Below, in pieces: positions 17,561 through 26,124 of a stretch of 64,000 nucleotides of DNA. Position 1 is the first letter of the stretch, and every line of letters starts with the position of its first letter. Source of the stretch: Streptomyces sp. NBC_01314 (lineage in GTDB: Bacteria > Actinomycetota > Actinomycetes > Streptomycetales > Streptomycetaceae). The notes under the pieces were generated by a model that was not told where the DNA came from, did no database searches, and saw nothing but the letters and a program-made list of their open reading frames with translations. Made by a program: the position numbers and the translations under genes. Where the stretch lies: contig NZ_CP108394.1 in NCBI RefSeq assembly GCF_041435215.1, positions 5,270,001 through 5,334,000 on the forward strand. The letters run 5' to 3'.

Positions 17561-17606
17561 GCTTCCCAAGCTGAGAGTGCGAGTTCGATTCTCGTCACCC
17601 GCTCCA
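17561..17606 (+). other. tRNA-Gly(CCC) 3' fragment, att-like scar 2
   Basis: This is nearly the same sequence as scar 1, including about 14 bases of shared flank before the anticodon arm (CGCCCAAGCGCCGT). It ends in CACCCGCTCCA. The 5' half of the tRNA is missing. It lies directly behind the phosphatase gene and next to integrase debris, and forms a ~60-bp direct repeat with the copy near 8030-8090. Confidence 0.8.
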
Positions 17607-17709
17607 TTCGTGGTGCTTCGCACGCTCGGCCCGCCCAGGTCATCGAGCCCGGCGGCGGTCTCCCGTTCACCAGGTCGGTCACGGCGATCGCCCGCCTGTG
17701 CCTTCGCGC

Positions 17710-17914
17710 AGGCACCCGGAGCCACGACGGTGACCCGGTAGGCGATGCCGTGCCGCGGATGGCCGTTGCACACGCTCTCCCACGGCCGGGCGATCAGCCC
17801 CGGCCCGGCAGCGAGACGGGAGCACCGACCGTCAGCCCGTCGGTCACCCCGCTCTCGGGGATGGTGACCTGGATCAGGGACGGCTCGTCTTTGTCGATGA
17901 AGACGAGCCGACCG
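17710..17914 (-). pseudogene. Remnant of a small AICE/plasmid-type protein (frameshifted)
   Basis: On the minus strand two frames together read VFIDKDEPSLIQVTIPESGV, then TDGLTVGAPVSLPG, then (next frame) GLIARPWESVCNGHPRHGIA YRVTVVAPGA. This looks like the small OB-like proteins encoded beside the replication and KorSA genes of actinomycete integrative elements. A frameshift near 17793 breaks it. A second, shorter copy lies at 56883-56957. The family call is from memory of such loci and is tentative. Confidence 0.45.
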
Positions 17915-17921
17915 TCATCAG

Positions 17922-18107
17922 TACCTCAGCGTCGATCCCCTGCGCCAGCCTCCGCTGGTGTTTCGCCGTCGAGTGCTGATAGATCAGCTGGGCCCGCTCC
18001 GAGAACTGGCCGGCGCGGACCATCAGGTCCTTCAGCTTGGCGCCGGTGTCGGCGGCCAAGGTGTTGCCGGTGTGCCGGAGGTCGTAGAAGCGGAAGTTGT
18101 CCGGCAT
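17922..18107 (-). pseudogene. Tyrosine recombinase (integrase), C-terminal fragment
   Basis: About 62 residues survive: FRFYDLRHTGNTLAADTG with the catalytic Arg-His box, KLKDLMVRAGQ, then LIYQHSTAKH with the presumed nucleophilic Tyr, ending RRLAQGIDAEV. This is the C-terminal end of an AICE/phage integrase. The N-terminal two thirds are missing. Its position about 315 bases from the tRNA fragment fits an int-att arrangement from an element that has been mostly deleted. Confidence 0.75.
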
Positions 18108-18425
18108 GCCGCGGTCCGGCCGACGCAGGCGTAACGCGTCCACGGCGGACGGTGTGCCTCCGTCACCGAGCGGCGACTGCTCCCGTCCGGGCAAGGCCGT
18201 CACGGCGCGCCGCCCGCGCCAAGGGGAATCCACCGCGGGCGCGCTCCGGCGGCATGGACGAGCGAAGCAGGAATCCTCGCACGGCCGTCCAGGAACGGCC
18301 GTGGTGGAGACCGTGATGTGTTCAGTGTGCCGCGAGAACCGCGAAACACCGGATGCCCGAAACGTGCACCAGGCATAGCATGAAAGCGGGTCGGCACACT
18401 CTCATGTGCGACCGGCCCGGAAGGG

Positions 18426-18453
18426 CGACCCCGGTGTGTATACGCCGGGGTCG
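18426..18453. terminator. Stem-loop, terminator-like
   Basis: CGACCCCGG and CCGGGGTCG form a stem around a short GTGTATACG-type loop. There is no U-tract, which is common for Streptomyces terminators. Confidence 0.45.
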
Positions 18454-18885
18454 TTGAAGCACGGCGGACGCGGCCGGCCCATAGCACGGCGTGATCGTTC
18501 CACCGATGTCCGGAGTGGCGCGACCACGACGTCGTGGAGCCGAAGGGGCCCAGGATCGGCACTCCGGTAGCGGTCTACCCACACCGCTACCGACCAGCCG
18601 GTGATGGCCACCGTCGGCCCCTTGGATCAAGACCGGTAGCCCGACCCGGCCCGCTGACCGGCCCGGCCTCCCCCTGTCTCCCGTCGCCCCAATCTCCCCT
18701 GTGCGAAACGGCATTTGGGGGCGACATGCTGCCCATGGCGTAATCGGCTCGTGGGACCGGTCGGCGGTGCGAGCCTGTGGCGGTCGAGTGCGTCGCCCCA
18801 CGCTGATCGCAGTTGTCTGCTGGTGGGTCCGAGAGGGACGGGGGTGTGCGTCGCGTCGGACACCGCATCCGGATACGTGGTCGGT

Positions 18886-18925
18886 GTGCCGGGAACGGCG
18901 CCGGTGTCGGCGCCGTTCCCGGCAC
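18886..18925 (+). promoter_or_regulatory. 18-bp perfect stem-loop upstream of the third SpoIIE gene
   Basis: Arms GTGCCGGGAACGGCGCCG and its exact complement surround a four-base GTGT loop. It ends 119 bases before the start of the phosphatase gene. It may be a terminator of upstream transcription, a leader attenuator or a binding site. Confidence 0.7.
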
Positions 18926-19044
18926 CGCACCGCACCGGCTGCGGTGGGACGAGGCCTGGGCACCGGGCCGCCTGGCGAACACCGCGTGGACGAAGCCACC
19001 CCGATGGGTTCCCCATGCCAGGGGACGAAGGGACGCAGACAGCG

Positions 19045-20286
19045 ATGACGGACCGTGGGCGTAGGCCGGACAGGGTCGGGGTGGACCGGTCGGAGGGATT
19101 CGGCGAACGGCTGCTGGGTGTGCTGCTGGACCGCGCCCACGAGATGCCGCCCGAGTTGATCGCCCCGCTCGTCGCGGAAGAGGTGGCCAGGGTCGGGGGG
19201 CGGGAGGTCTCCATCCTCCTGCAGGACTACGAGCAGGTGCTGCTGGTGCCGCTGCCGGGCCGACGGCTGAAGGTCGGCGGCCCCGAGCCGGTCGACGGCT
19301 CCCCCGCCGGCGAGGCGTTCCTTGGCCGCAGAACGGTGGAGGTGCCGAGGGACGGCAGTGTGCGGATGTACCTGCCGCTGCTGGACGGAAGCGACCAGAT
19401 CGGGGTGATGGCCGTCACCCTGGACCGCGTCGATGACGACGACCGGCGGCTGCTCCGCAGACTCGGCGGTCTGGTCGCGGACATGATCGTCACCAAGGAC
19501 GCCTACACCGACCAGTTCTTCCAGGCCCGCCGCAGCGCCCCGATGAGCGTGGCCGCGGAGATCCAGTGGTCGTTGCTGCCCCCACTGTCGATGACGATTC
19601 CGCAGGTCGAGGTGGCCGGGATCCTGGAGCCCGCCTACGACGTGGCCGGCGACAGCTTCGACTACGCCCTCAACGGCGACATCCTGCACATGGCCATGAT
19701 CGACGCGATGGGCCATGGGCTCGACGCGGCGACCATGGCAACGGTGGCCATCGGCGCCTATCGCCACACGCGACGGGCCCATACCGATCTGTCCCAGGTG
19801 TACGCGTTCATGGACAGGGCCATCAACGAGCAGTTCGGCCCCGACCACTTCGTCACCGCGCAGATGATGATCCTCGATATCGCCACGGGCCGACTGCAGT
19901 GGGTCAACGCCGGGCATCCGGCCCCGTTCCTGATCCGGGACCGCGCCGTGGTGGACCGGCTGGAGAGCCCGACCACGTTGCCGGTCGGCCTCGGCGGTGA
20001 GGAGCCGGTGGTCAGCGAGCGGATGCTGCGACGCGGCGACCGGTTGCTGTGCTTCACCGACGGCCTCATCGAGGAGCACCACACCGGCGGGGAACAGTTC
20101 GGAGAGGAACAGCTCGTCGAATGGACCAACCGGATCCTCCGCGACCGCACGGAGGTACGGGCGGTGGTGCGAGCGCTCTCCCACGCCCTGAAACACGAAC
20201 GCGGCGGCACCACGACCGACGACGCGACCATCTTCCTCGTCGAGTGGCGAGGCGGCGACGCCGATCACCTCGCCACCCTCGACTGA
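19045..20286 (+). CDS. SpoIIE-type phosphatase with N-terminal GAF-like domain
   Basis: 413 residues. The first ~160 residues look like a divergent GAF domain (REVSILLQDYEQVLLVPLPG; VRMYLPLLDGSDQIGVMAVT). The SpoIIE/PP2C domain covers about 185-405 with EIQWSLLPP, VAGDSFDYA, MIDAMGHGLDAA, WVNAGHPAPFLI, LLCFTDGLIEEH and TTDDATIFLVEWR. The metal-binding Asp and Glu positions are kept. ATG 19045 is a compromise: an in-frame ATG at 19015 is possible and the frame is open further upstream without family resemblance. Third phosphatase of this class in 12 kb. Confidence 0.85.
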   Translation: MTDRGRRPDRVGVDRSEGFGERLLGVLLDRAHEMPPELIAPLVAEEVARVGGREVSILLQDYEQVLLVPLPGRRLKVGGPEPVDGSPAGEAFLGRRTVEVPRDGSVRMYLPLLDGSDQIGVMAVTLDRVDDDDRRLLRRLGGLVADMIVTKDAYTDQFFQARRSAPMSVAAEIQWSLLPPLSMTIPQVEVAGILEPAYDVAGDSFDYALNGDILHMAMIDAMGHGLDAATMATVAIGAYRHTRRAHTDLSQVYAFMDRAINEQFGPDHFVTAQMMILDIATGRLQWVNAGHPAPFLIRDRAVVDRLESPTTLPVGLGGEEPVVSERMLRRGDRLLCFTDGLIEEHHTGGEQFGEEQLVEWTNRILRDRTEVRAVVRALSHALKHERGGTTTDDATIFLVEWRGGDADHLATLD

Positions 20287-20505
20287 GCGCGACGATGCAC
20301 CGGCTCCCTCGCTGAAGCCTGCCGCCGACCTGGGGTTTCGCGCCCAAGGTCGCAAATACCGCGGGCGGCAGCCCTCGCCCGGTCGAGCGGGCCGCGCCTC
20401 CAGCCCGGGAAGCGCTCCCTCGTGGCGCCGAGCCGATGGCGGAATCGGGGGCGAGGCCGTCACGACGCACCGAACCGAGGCGGCGGGAACCCGATGTGAT
20501 GGCGG

Positions 20506-20721
20506 TCAAGCGGACAGACGCGCGGCGATCTCCTGGGTGCGGAAAAGGCGGTGGCGGCGGATGAGACATGCCCTGGCCTGGCCGTCAGGCCGCGGTCGGT
20601 AGCCGTGGCCGGGCAGGACTTCATGGTCGTCGAACCGTTCGAGGTCCGCCAGTGACGTGAGGAACGGGTCGGGCCCGTGGGTCTGTGACGGAGACTTGGG
20701 CCTGCCTCCGCACACGGTCAT
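20506..20721 (-). pseudogene. MBL-fold hydrolase C-terminal fragment (71 codons)
   Basis: The frame ends LTSLADLERFDDHEVLPGHG, then YRPRPDGQARACLIRRHRLF and RTQEIAARLSA. The VLPGHG motif followed by a His/Arg-rich helix is typical of the end of MBL-fold hydrolases. The N-terminal metal site is missing. Its ATG overlaps the stop of the hemolysin III gene (ATGA), so it may still be translated as a short protein. Confidence 0.4.
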
Positions 20722-21512
20722 GTGGCTGCCAGGAGGATGGCCGTGTAGTGCGCGGTGAAGGCGGCGATGGTGAGGGCGTGGAAGACCTCGTGGAAGCCGA
20801 ACCAGGCCGGTGAGGGGTCGGGGCGCTTGAGTCCGTAGACGACGGCGCCCGCGGTGTAGAGCAGACCGCCGGCGATGACGAGTACGACGACCGCGGTGCC
20901 GCCGGCGCGTGCGAAGTCGGGCAGGTTGAAGACGGCGACCCAGCCCAGCGCGAGGTAGCACGGGGTGTACAGCCACCGGGGAGCCCCGATCCACAGGATG
21001 CGGAAGGCGATGCCGGCCAGGGCACCCGCCCACATCACGGCCAGCAGCACCCGCTGCTGCCCCGCGGGCAGCAGCAGTACCGCCAGCGGGGTGTAGGTGC
21101 CGGCGATGATCAGGAAGATGTTCGCGTGGTCCAGCCGCCGCAGGACCGCCTCCCCGCGCGGACCCCACGTTCCGCGGTGGTAGACCCCGCTGGTGCCGAA
21201 CAGCAGACAGGCCGACAGCGCGTACACCGAGCAGGCCGCCACTGCCGCCGCCGAACGCGAGACGGCGATCAGGACGATGCCTCCGACCAGAGACAGGGGG
21301 AACACGCCGGCGTGCAGCCAGCCGCGCATCCTCGGCTTCAGCGCAGCCGCCGCGCGCTCCACCCCGCCTTCCAGGCCGACGGCGGCAGCCAGCCGGCCGG
21401 TTGGGCCGACAGGCGCATCGAACGCGGGGGTGCGCAGGGCGTCGGGAGTGGTGCCGGGGTGGGGCTGGGGATCGCGCCCGTGTTCCGGCGGCTGAGTGTC
21501 TTCGGCGATCAT
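20718..21512 (-). CDS. Hemolysin III / PAQR-family membrane protein
   Basis: 264 residues with a hydrophilic N-terminus of about 65 residues and seven predicted membrane helices. Family hallmarks are SGVYHRGTWG (first metal-ligand His), LRRLDHANIFLIIAGTYTP (His near the third helix) and the late FHEVFHALTIAAFTAHY with paired His. PAQR proteins are thought to be zinc-dependent lipid hydrolases in the membrane. It is on the same strand as the MerR gene, 61 bases behind it, and probably co-transcribed. Confidence 0.92.
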   Translation of the reverse strand: MIAEDTQPPEHGRDPQPHPGTTPDALRTPAFDAPVGPTGRLAAAVGLEGGVERAAAALKPRMRGWLHAGVFPLSLVGGIVLIAVSRSAAAVAACSVYALSACLLFGTSGVYHRGTWGPRGEAVLRRLDHANIFLIIAGTYTPLAVLLLPAGQQRVLLAVMWAGALAGIAFRILWIGAPRWLYTPCYLALGWVAVFNLPDFARAGGTAVVVLVIAGGLLYTAGAVVYGLKRPDPSPAWFGFHEVFHALTIAAFTAHYTAILLAAT

Positions 21513-21573
21513 GCGCTCGTATTCTGAAATCGGCGGATCAGGTACGGCCTGGCCCGTCGCTGCGGGCTGCGGG

Positions 21574-21906
21574 TCAGATGCCGGCCGTGTGCCGGGAGGC
21601 GGCGCGACGGTATTCGGCGTTGATGCGCTGGGCTTCTTCGAGCTGGTCTTCGAGGATGATGATGCGGCAGGCGGCCTCGATGGGGGTCCCGTGGTCGACG
21701 AGTTCCCGGGCGCGTGCGGCGATCCGCAACTGGTAGCGGGAGTAGCGGCGATGTCCGCCCTCGGAGCGGAGCGGGGCGATGAGGCGGGCTTCGCCGAGGG
21801 CGCGGAGGAAGCTGGGGGTGGTGCCGAGCATCTCGGCAGCTCGACCCATGGTGTAGGCGGGGTAATCGTCGTCGTCGAGACGGCCGAAGGAATCGTCTGC
21901 TGTCAT
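21574..21906 (-). CDS. MerR-family transcriptional regulator
   Basis: A 110-residue protein with a MerR winged helix: YTMGRAAEMLGTTPSFLRAL, EARLIAPLRSEGGHRRYSRY and a short helical tail with IILEDQLEEAQRI. There is no Cys-rich effector domain, so it resembles small BldC- or HspR-like regulators. A GAGAGG site sits five bases before ATG 21906. A 32-bp perfect palindrome begins 26 bases upstream and may be its operator. Confidence 0.85.
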   Translation of the reverse strand: MTADDSFGRLDDDDYPAYTMGRAAEMLGTTPSFLRALGEARLIAPLRSEGGHRRYSRYQLRIAARARELVDHGTPIEAACRIIILEDQLEEAQRINAEYRRAASRHTAGI

Positions 21907-21931
21907 CTCACCTCTCTGTGGAACGCGTCGA

Positions 21932-21963
21932 GGGGCCCGGGTGCCGTACGGCACCCGGGCCCC
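21932..21963. promoter_or_regulatory. 32-bp perfect palindrome upstream of merR-like gene
   Basis: GGGGCCCGGGTGCCGT is followed directly by its exact reverse complement. It begins 26 bases upstream of the MerR start codon. The size and lack of spacer suggest an operator or a strong RNA hairpin in the leader. Confidence 0.8.
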
Positions 21964-22195
21964 GAAGGAACTGCTACACCATCTGCCGGCCCCAGTGCTG
22001 CGCCGGCCTTATGTGCCCGCCGACCCGACCGAGACGCTGTCGGGGGCGCGGGGATCGCGGTTGCTCGACCGGAGACCACCTCACTATCGATGTCCTGCGG
22101 TACCCGGGCTCAAGACGTCCGCCCGGGCGATCCTGATGGCGCTCGGCTCCTCCGTTCTTCCCTCTGAACCAATCACTTGCCAAACGGGAACTGCG

Positions 22196-22440
22196 TACTG
22201 CTAGGGGAACTGCGTACTGCTTGCACTGCTGGTACTGCGCACTGCTGGTGGCCTCGCGAAGCGCCACTCTTCGGCAGCCAGCCCCGTCGCCCGTCCTGCG
22301 TCCGCTCTGGCTTGGAACCCCACTGCCGAACCTCCCGGTGCGCGCGCCCGCAGCCGACGCCTTCACCGAGGTACTGCCCACTGATTTCACTGCTGGGTAC
22401 TGCGAACCTTCACTTACGGGTACTGCCACTGCGGTACTGC
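22196..22440. repeat. Dispersed TACTGC repeats
   Basis: TACTGC occurs seven times in 245 bases (22196, 22215, 22233, 22372, 22398, 22421, 22435), with further ACTGC copies between. Surrounding sequence is lower in GC than its neighbours and shows no gene. The origin is unknown. Confidence 0.6.
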
Positions 22441-22640
22441 TCATGGCGGCCCCTGATCACTGCGGGCCACCCGGTCCGGTCGTCAGCCCCGTCGCCGTCC
22501 TGCGACAACCCTGGCTTCGGAACTCCACCACCGCACCGTCCTGCGAACTGCAACTGCGCACTACTGCCCGGCAGTTCGTGTCTGCCGGGCCCTTCTGTCT
22601 CTCTGGGCTACGAGAGAAACCATAACCATGGGACCATCCA

Positions 22641-22751
22641 ATGTCTACTTCAGCCACCATAGATTTTCGCGCGTTCGACGGTGAGGTAATCCCCCCTCGA
22701 ACGGCGATGGAGGACTGGGCGCGGACGACGAGAGAGACCAGGGTGACCTGA
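22641..22751 (+). CDS. Possible 36-residue small protein
   Basis: ATG 22641 opens a frame starting [20 protein letters not shown] and ending at a TGA that overlaps the ATG of the next, broken gene. Codon use is partly unlike the neighbourhood (AT-rich start). I do not recognise it; it may be a leader peptide, or chance. Confidence 0.25.
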   Translation: MSTSATIDFRAFDGEVIPPRTAMEDWARTTRETRVT

Positions 22752-23158
22752 TGGACACGATGAGCGGCAACGTCACAACCGCCCGCTCTCCGCTACATCC
22801 GTCGCGGGCGGGCGCGGCAGCGCTCGGCACTTCCTCGAAGGTCTCGTACCGGCGACTGCGGTCGAGGCGGCCGACACCGTGGGGTCCTGATCGTTCGGAG
22901 CTCGTCGCCAACGCCCTGCATGACGGTGGCGGCGCACCTGCACCCTGGACCTGACCGCGCACCCGGGCAGCATCAAGGTGGCCCCGTGCACGACTGCAAC
23001 CCGCAGGCGCCACGCATGCGCATCCCTGACCTGAACGGCGGCACCGGCGGCTTCGGGCCGGCCTGTGGTCAACCGCCTCGCCTGCGCCACCGCCGTGACC
23101 CCCCACGCGGTCGGTGGCAAGACCGTAGAACCCTCCTCGCCCGGTATCGCCAGGCGTA
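22751..23158 (+). pseudogene. RsbW-like ATP-binding (HATPase_c) regulator, multiply frameshifted
   Basis: Pieces of a typical Streptomyces ATP-binding regulator appear in order in different frames: RHFLEGLVPATAVEAADTV, SELVANALHDGGGAP, TLDLTAHPGSIKVA, VHDCNPQAPRMRIPDL with GGTGGFG, and VVNRLACATAVTPH with GGKTVEP. They correspond to the N-box and G-box of the kinase domain. At least four frameshifts make it non-functional. It is one more partner-switching component near the three phosphatases. Confidence 0.6.
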
Positions 23159-23289
23159 GGCGCCGAACCGGGCGACCGCGAGGGCCTTCCCCACAAGGCG
23201 ACACCCGCCTACCCGTTCCACCACTACGGCAGGATCGACTCAGCGCCGGTGGGGCTGGAACCGCGCACGTGCGCTGGTATGCGTAAACG

Positions 23290-24174
23290 TCAGCGCCGTA
23301 CCGCCGTCGGGTCCTGTGCCACCGGGGCCGTCACGCTGCCGAGGAGCCGCAGAGCGGCATCCGACGGCGAGTCGGGCTCGGCCGTGTAGGCGATGAGGCG
23401 CTGGCCAGAGGCGCCGGGTATGACGAGGTTCTCGAAGCTGAGGTCCATCGCCCCGACCAGCGGATGACGCAGGTGCTTCACCCCGGAGGTGCAGGTGCGC
23501 ACCGGGTGGCGGGCCCAGCAAGAGGCGAACTCTGCGCTGTTCAGAGCGAGTTGGCCGACGAGCTCGGCGAGGGCGCGGTCATGGTGGTAGCGGCCGGCGA
23601 CCAGGCGCAGGGAGGCCACGCCGAGTTGGGCCTCCTCGTTCCAGTTCGTGAACAGCTCCCGGTACTGCTCGTCCAGAAAGAGCATCCGGGTCAGGTTGGG
23701 GCGGGTGGCCGGGGTGTCGGGGCTCTCGGGCGCCAGATGTCCGGCGAGCAGCGCGTGCCCCATACGGTTCCAGGCGAGGACGTCGTTGTGCCGGTTCAGG
23801 ACCAGGGCCGGCACGTCGCTCATGGCCGCCAGCAACTGCCGGGCCGAGGCGCCGGCGTGGGCCACCCGGGGCGGAGTCGGCCGGGACGAAGCGGCAGCGG
23901 GGCGGGCGAGGTCCTTCAGATGGGCCGTCTCGTCGTCGGAGAGGCGCAGCGTACGCGCTATCGCCTCCAGCACACCGTCGGAGGCGTTGGTGGCACGGCT
24001 CTGTTCGAGACGGGTGTAGTGGGTGATGCTGACCCCGGCCAGCACCGCCAACTCCTCACGGCGCAAACCGCTGACGCGGCGGCGGGTCGGGTGCGGGGTG
24101 ATGCCGACGTCCTCGGGGCGCAGTGCGGCGCGACGCGACTTGAGGAAGTCTCCCAGCTCGGACCGGGCGTCCAT
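23290..24174 (-). CDS. XRE-family regulator with MmyB-like ligand domain
   Basis: 294 residues. Residues 1-90 carry the helix-turn-helix (RRRVSGLRREELAVLAGVSI THYTRLEQ). The rest is the MmyB-like domain (VPALVLNRHNDVLAWNRMGH; CTSGVKHLRHPLVGAMDLSF), which may bind fatty acids or similar ligands. GGAGG five bases before ATG 24174 supports that start. The gene diverges from the MFS exporter gene, so it probably represses or activates it. Confidence 0.9.
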   Translation of the reverse strand: MDARSELGDFLKSRRAALRPEDVGITPHPTRRRVSGLRREELAVLAGVSITHYTRLEQSRATNASDGVLEAIARTLRLSDDETAHLKDLARPAAASSRPTPPRVAHAGASARQLLAAMSDVPALVLNRHNDVLAWNRMGHALLAGHLAPESPDTPATRPNLTRMLFLDEQYRELFTNWNEEAQLGVASLRLVAGRYHHDRALAELVGQLALNSAEFASCWARHPVRTCTSGVKHLRHPLVGAMDLSFENLVIPGASGQRLIAYTAEPDSPSDAALRLLGSVTAPVAQDPTAVRR

Positions 24175-24415
24175 CCATGCCTCCAGGTCGGCGGTGTGCG
24201 ACAGGCCGTGGCCACCGACTTCCCATGATGCCCGCCCGCCCCGAAGGCCGGAGGCGGTAAGGGTGGTCATGTGCTGACTACCCTCACACCGACTGTGCGA
24301 GACAGGGTGCTGGCTGGGATTCCGGGTGTCGACGAGCCTCTTCTTCCGTAACCGCGCGTGACGCGACCGAGCGCGCGCCGGATGTCAGGAAACGTGAGGA
24401 AAGGGACTCGACGTC

Positions 24416-25861
24416 ATGTCTGTCACTGATTCGGAGGCGGCCCGCACCGTCTCCGGCACCGCCGCCGGCACGGCCCCGGCGGCGCTCACCCCCCGGCTCC
24501 GCTTGATGCTGGTGCTGTTGCTCGCGGCCCAGTTCATGCTGGCCGTGGACTTCTCCATCCTGAACGTGGCGCTGCCGGTGATCGGTGAGGGACTGGGCTT
24601 CTCGCTGTCACATCTGCAGTGGATCGCCACATCGTTCGCGCTGTGCGCCGCGGGCTTCACCCTGCTGTTCGGCCGCGTCGCAGACCTGTTCGGCCGCCGC
24701 CGGCTGTTCCTCGGCGGCCTCCTCGTCCTGGGCGCGGCCTCGCTCGTGGGCGGCCTGGCGCAGAACCCCGAGGTACTGATCGCGGCCCGCGTCCTCCAGG
24801 GCCTGGCCACCGCCGCCGTCACCCCCGCCGGACTGTCGCTCCTGACGACCTCGTTCCCGGAGGGCCCGCTGCGCGAGAAGGCGCTCGGCCTCAACGGGGC
24901 GCTGATGTCGGCCGGCTTCACCACCGGCGCCGTCCTCGGCGGCCTGCTGACCGACCTGCTGTCGTGGCGCTGGGCGTTCTTCATCAATGTGCCCGTCGCC
25001 CTCGCCGTGCTCGTCATCGCCCCGACGGTCATCAAGGAGTCCCGCCCCGACGAGCGCCCCAAGCTGGACCTGCCCGGCGCCGTCAGCGTCACGCTCGGTC
25101 TGCTGGCCATCGTCTTCGGGCTCACCCAGGCGGGCGAGAAGGGGTGGGGCTCGGCCGAGGCCCTGTTGTCGCTGACCGTGGGTGCGGCCCTGTTGCTGGT
25201 GTTCTACGCCGTCGAGCGCAAGGTGTCCGCGCCGCTCGTACCGCTCGGAGTGCTCGGCAAACGGTCGGTGGCCTGGGGAAACATCGCCGGACTGATCGCG
25301 TTCCTCACCGAGACCTCCCTGGTCTTCCTGCTGACCCTCTACCTCCAGGAAGTGCTCGGCTTCTCGCCGCTCGCCGCCGGCCTGTCCTTCGGCGTGCTGG
25401 GCGTCGGCACGGTCGTCGGCGGCACGATCGCCCCGAAGGTCATCGGGCGGATCGGCAGCAGGTCGACGCTGATCACCGGCGGCATTCTGCAGACCGTCTT
25501 CACGGCCGCGCTGCTCGGCCTCGGCGACGACCGCTCATGGATGTGGCTGCTGCTGATCGGCACCTTCGTCGGCGGGGTAGGCAACATGCTCGTCATCGTG
25601 GGCTTCATGGTCACCGCCACCTCGGGCCTCGCCGATCACGAACAGGGTCTGGCCACCGGCCTCGCCACCATGACCCAGCAGGTCGGCATCACCATGGGCA
25701 CGCCGCTCATGAGCGCCGTCGTCACCGCCGCCATGACCGGTGCCGGATCCCCGGCCGTCCTCGGCGGTCTGAAGGTCGCGATCGCGGTGAACGCCGCCAT
25801 CGTGCTCCTCGGCACCCTCACCAGTGTTCTGTTCGTGCGCACCCGGTCGAGTACGCGGTAA
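24416..25861 (+). CDS. MFS drug:H+ antiporter, DHA2 (EmrB/QacA) family
   Basis: 481 residues with about 14 predicted helices. Motif A is FGRVADLFGRRRLFLGGLLV in the second loop, and motif C-type sequence is GLNGALMSAGFTTGAVLGGL LTDLLSWRW with the FFINVPVALAV stretch typical of DHA2. It likely exports hydrophobic drugs or a metabolite using the proton gradient. It is divergently arranged with the XRE/MmyB regulator across 241 bases. ATG 24416 follows GAAAGGGACTCGACGTC. Confidence 0.93.
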   Translation: MSVTDSEAARTVSGTAAGTAPAALTPRLRLMLVLLLAAQFMLAVDFSILNVALPVIGEGLGFSLSHLQWIATSFALCAAGFTLLFGRVADLFGRRRLFLGGLLVLGAASLVGGLAQNPEVLIAARVLQGLATAAVTPAGLSLLTTSFPEGPLREKALGLNGALMSAGFTTGAVLGGLLTDLLSWRWAFFINVPVALAVLVIAPTVIKESRPDERPKLDLPGAVSVTLGLLAIVFGLTQAGEKGWGSAEALLSLTVGAALLLVFYAVERKVSAPLVPLGVLGKRSVAWGNIAGLIAFLTETSLVFLLTLYLQEVLGFSPLAAGLSFGVLGVGTVVGGTIAPKVIGRIGSRSTLITGGILQTVFTAALLGLGDDRSWMWLLLIGTFVGGVGNMLVIVGFMVTATSGLADHEQGLATGLATMTQQVGITMGTPLMSAVVTAAMTGAGSPAVLGGLKVAIAVNAAIVLLGTLTSVLFVRTRSSTR

Positions 25862-26124
25862 CGGCGGGCGGTACGAGCCGCCGGGCGTCGGCAGGCCGCA
25901 CGCCACCGCCGTACGCCACCGCCGTACGCCTCGACGAACGGCGGCGCGAGGAGGCCGGCTGGGGGTTGTTGTGGTCTCGGCGAAGTGTGCTGCGGCACTG
26001 CTCGGCAACGGCCGCGGGGTGGTTGCCCCTCGGATGCGCCCCGGTCCCCGCCTACGTCTACAATCCGCACCCCCGTTCACCCCGCTGTCCTGAGCTGGTG
26101 CGGGGTCTGACCTGTGGGGGTTTC

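Larger units (their letters stand above)
18108..19044. other. Non-coding stretch between integrase relic and SpoIIE gene
   Basis: I see no credible gene here. It contains a terminator-like hairpin (18426-18453) and an 18-bp perfect stem-loop (18886-18925) upstream of the phosphatase gene, listed separately. Confidence 0.55.

Noticed and set aside
8386..17606. Treating the 8.03-17.6 kb interval as an intact mobile element
   Set aside because: It is bounded by direct repeats but carries no integrase, excisionase, replication or transfer gene inside.
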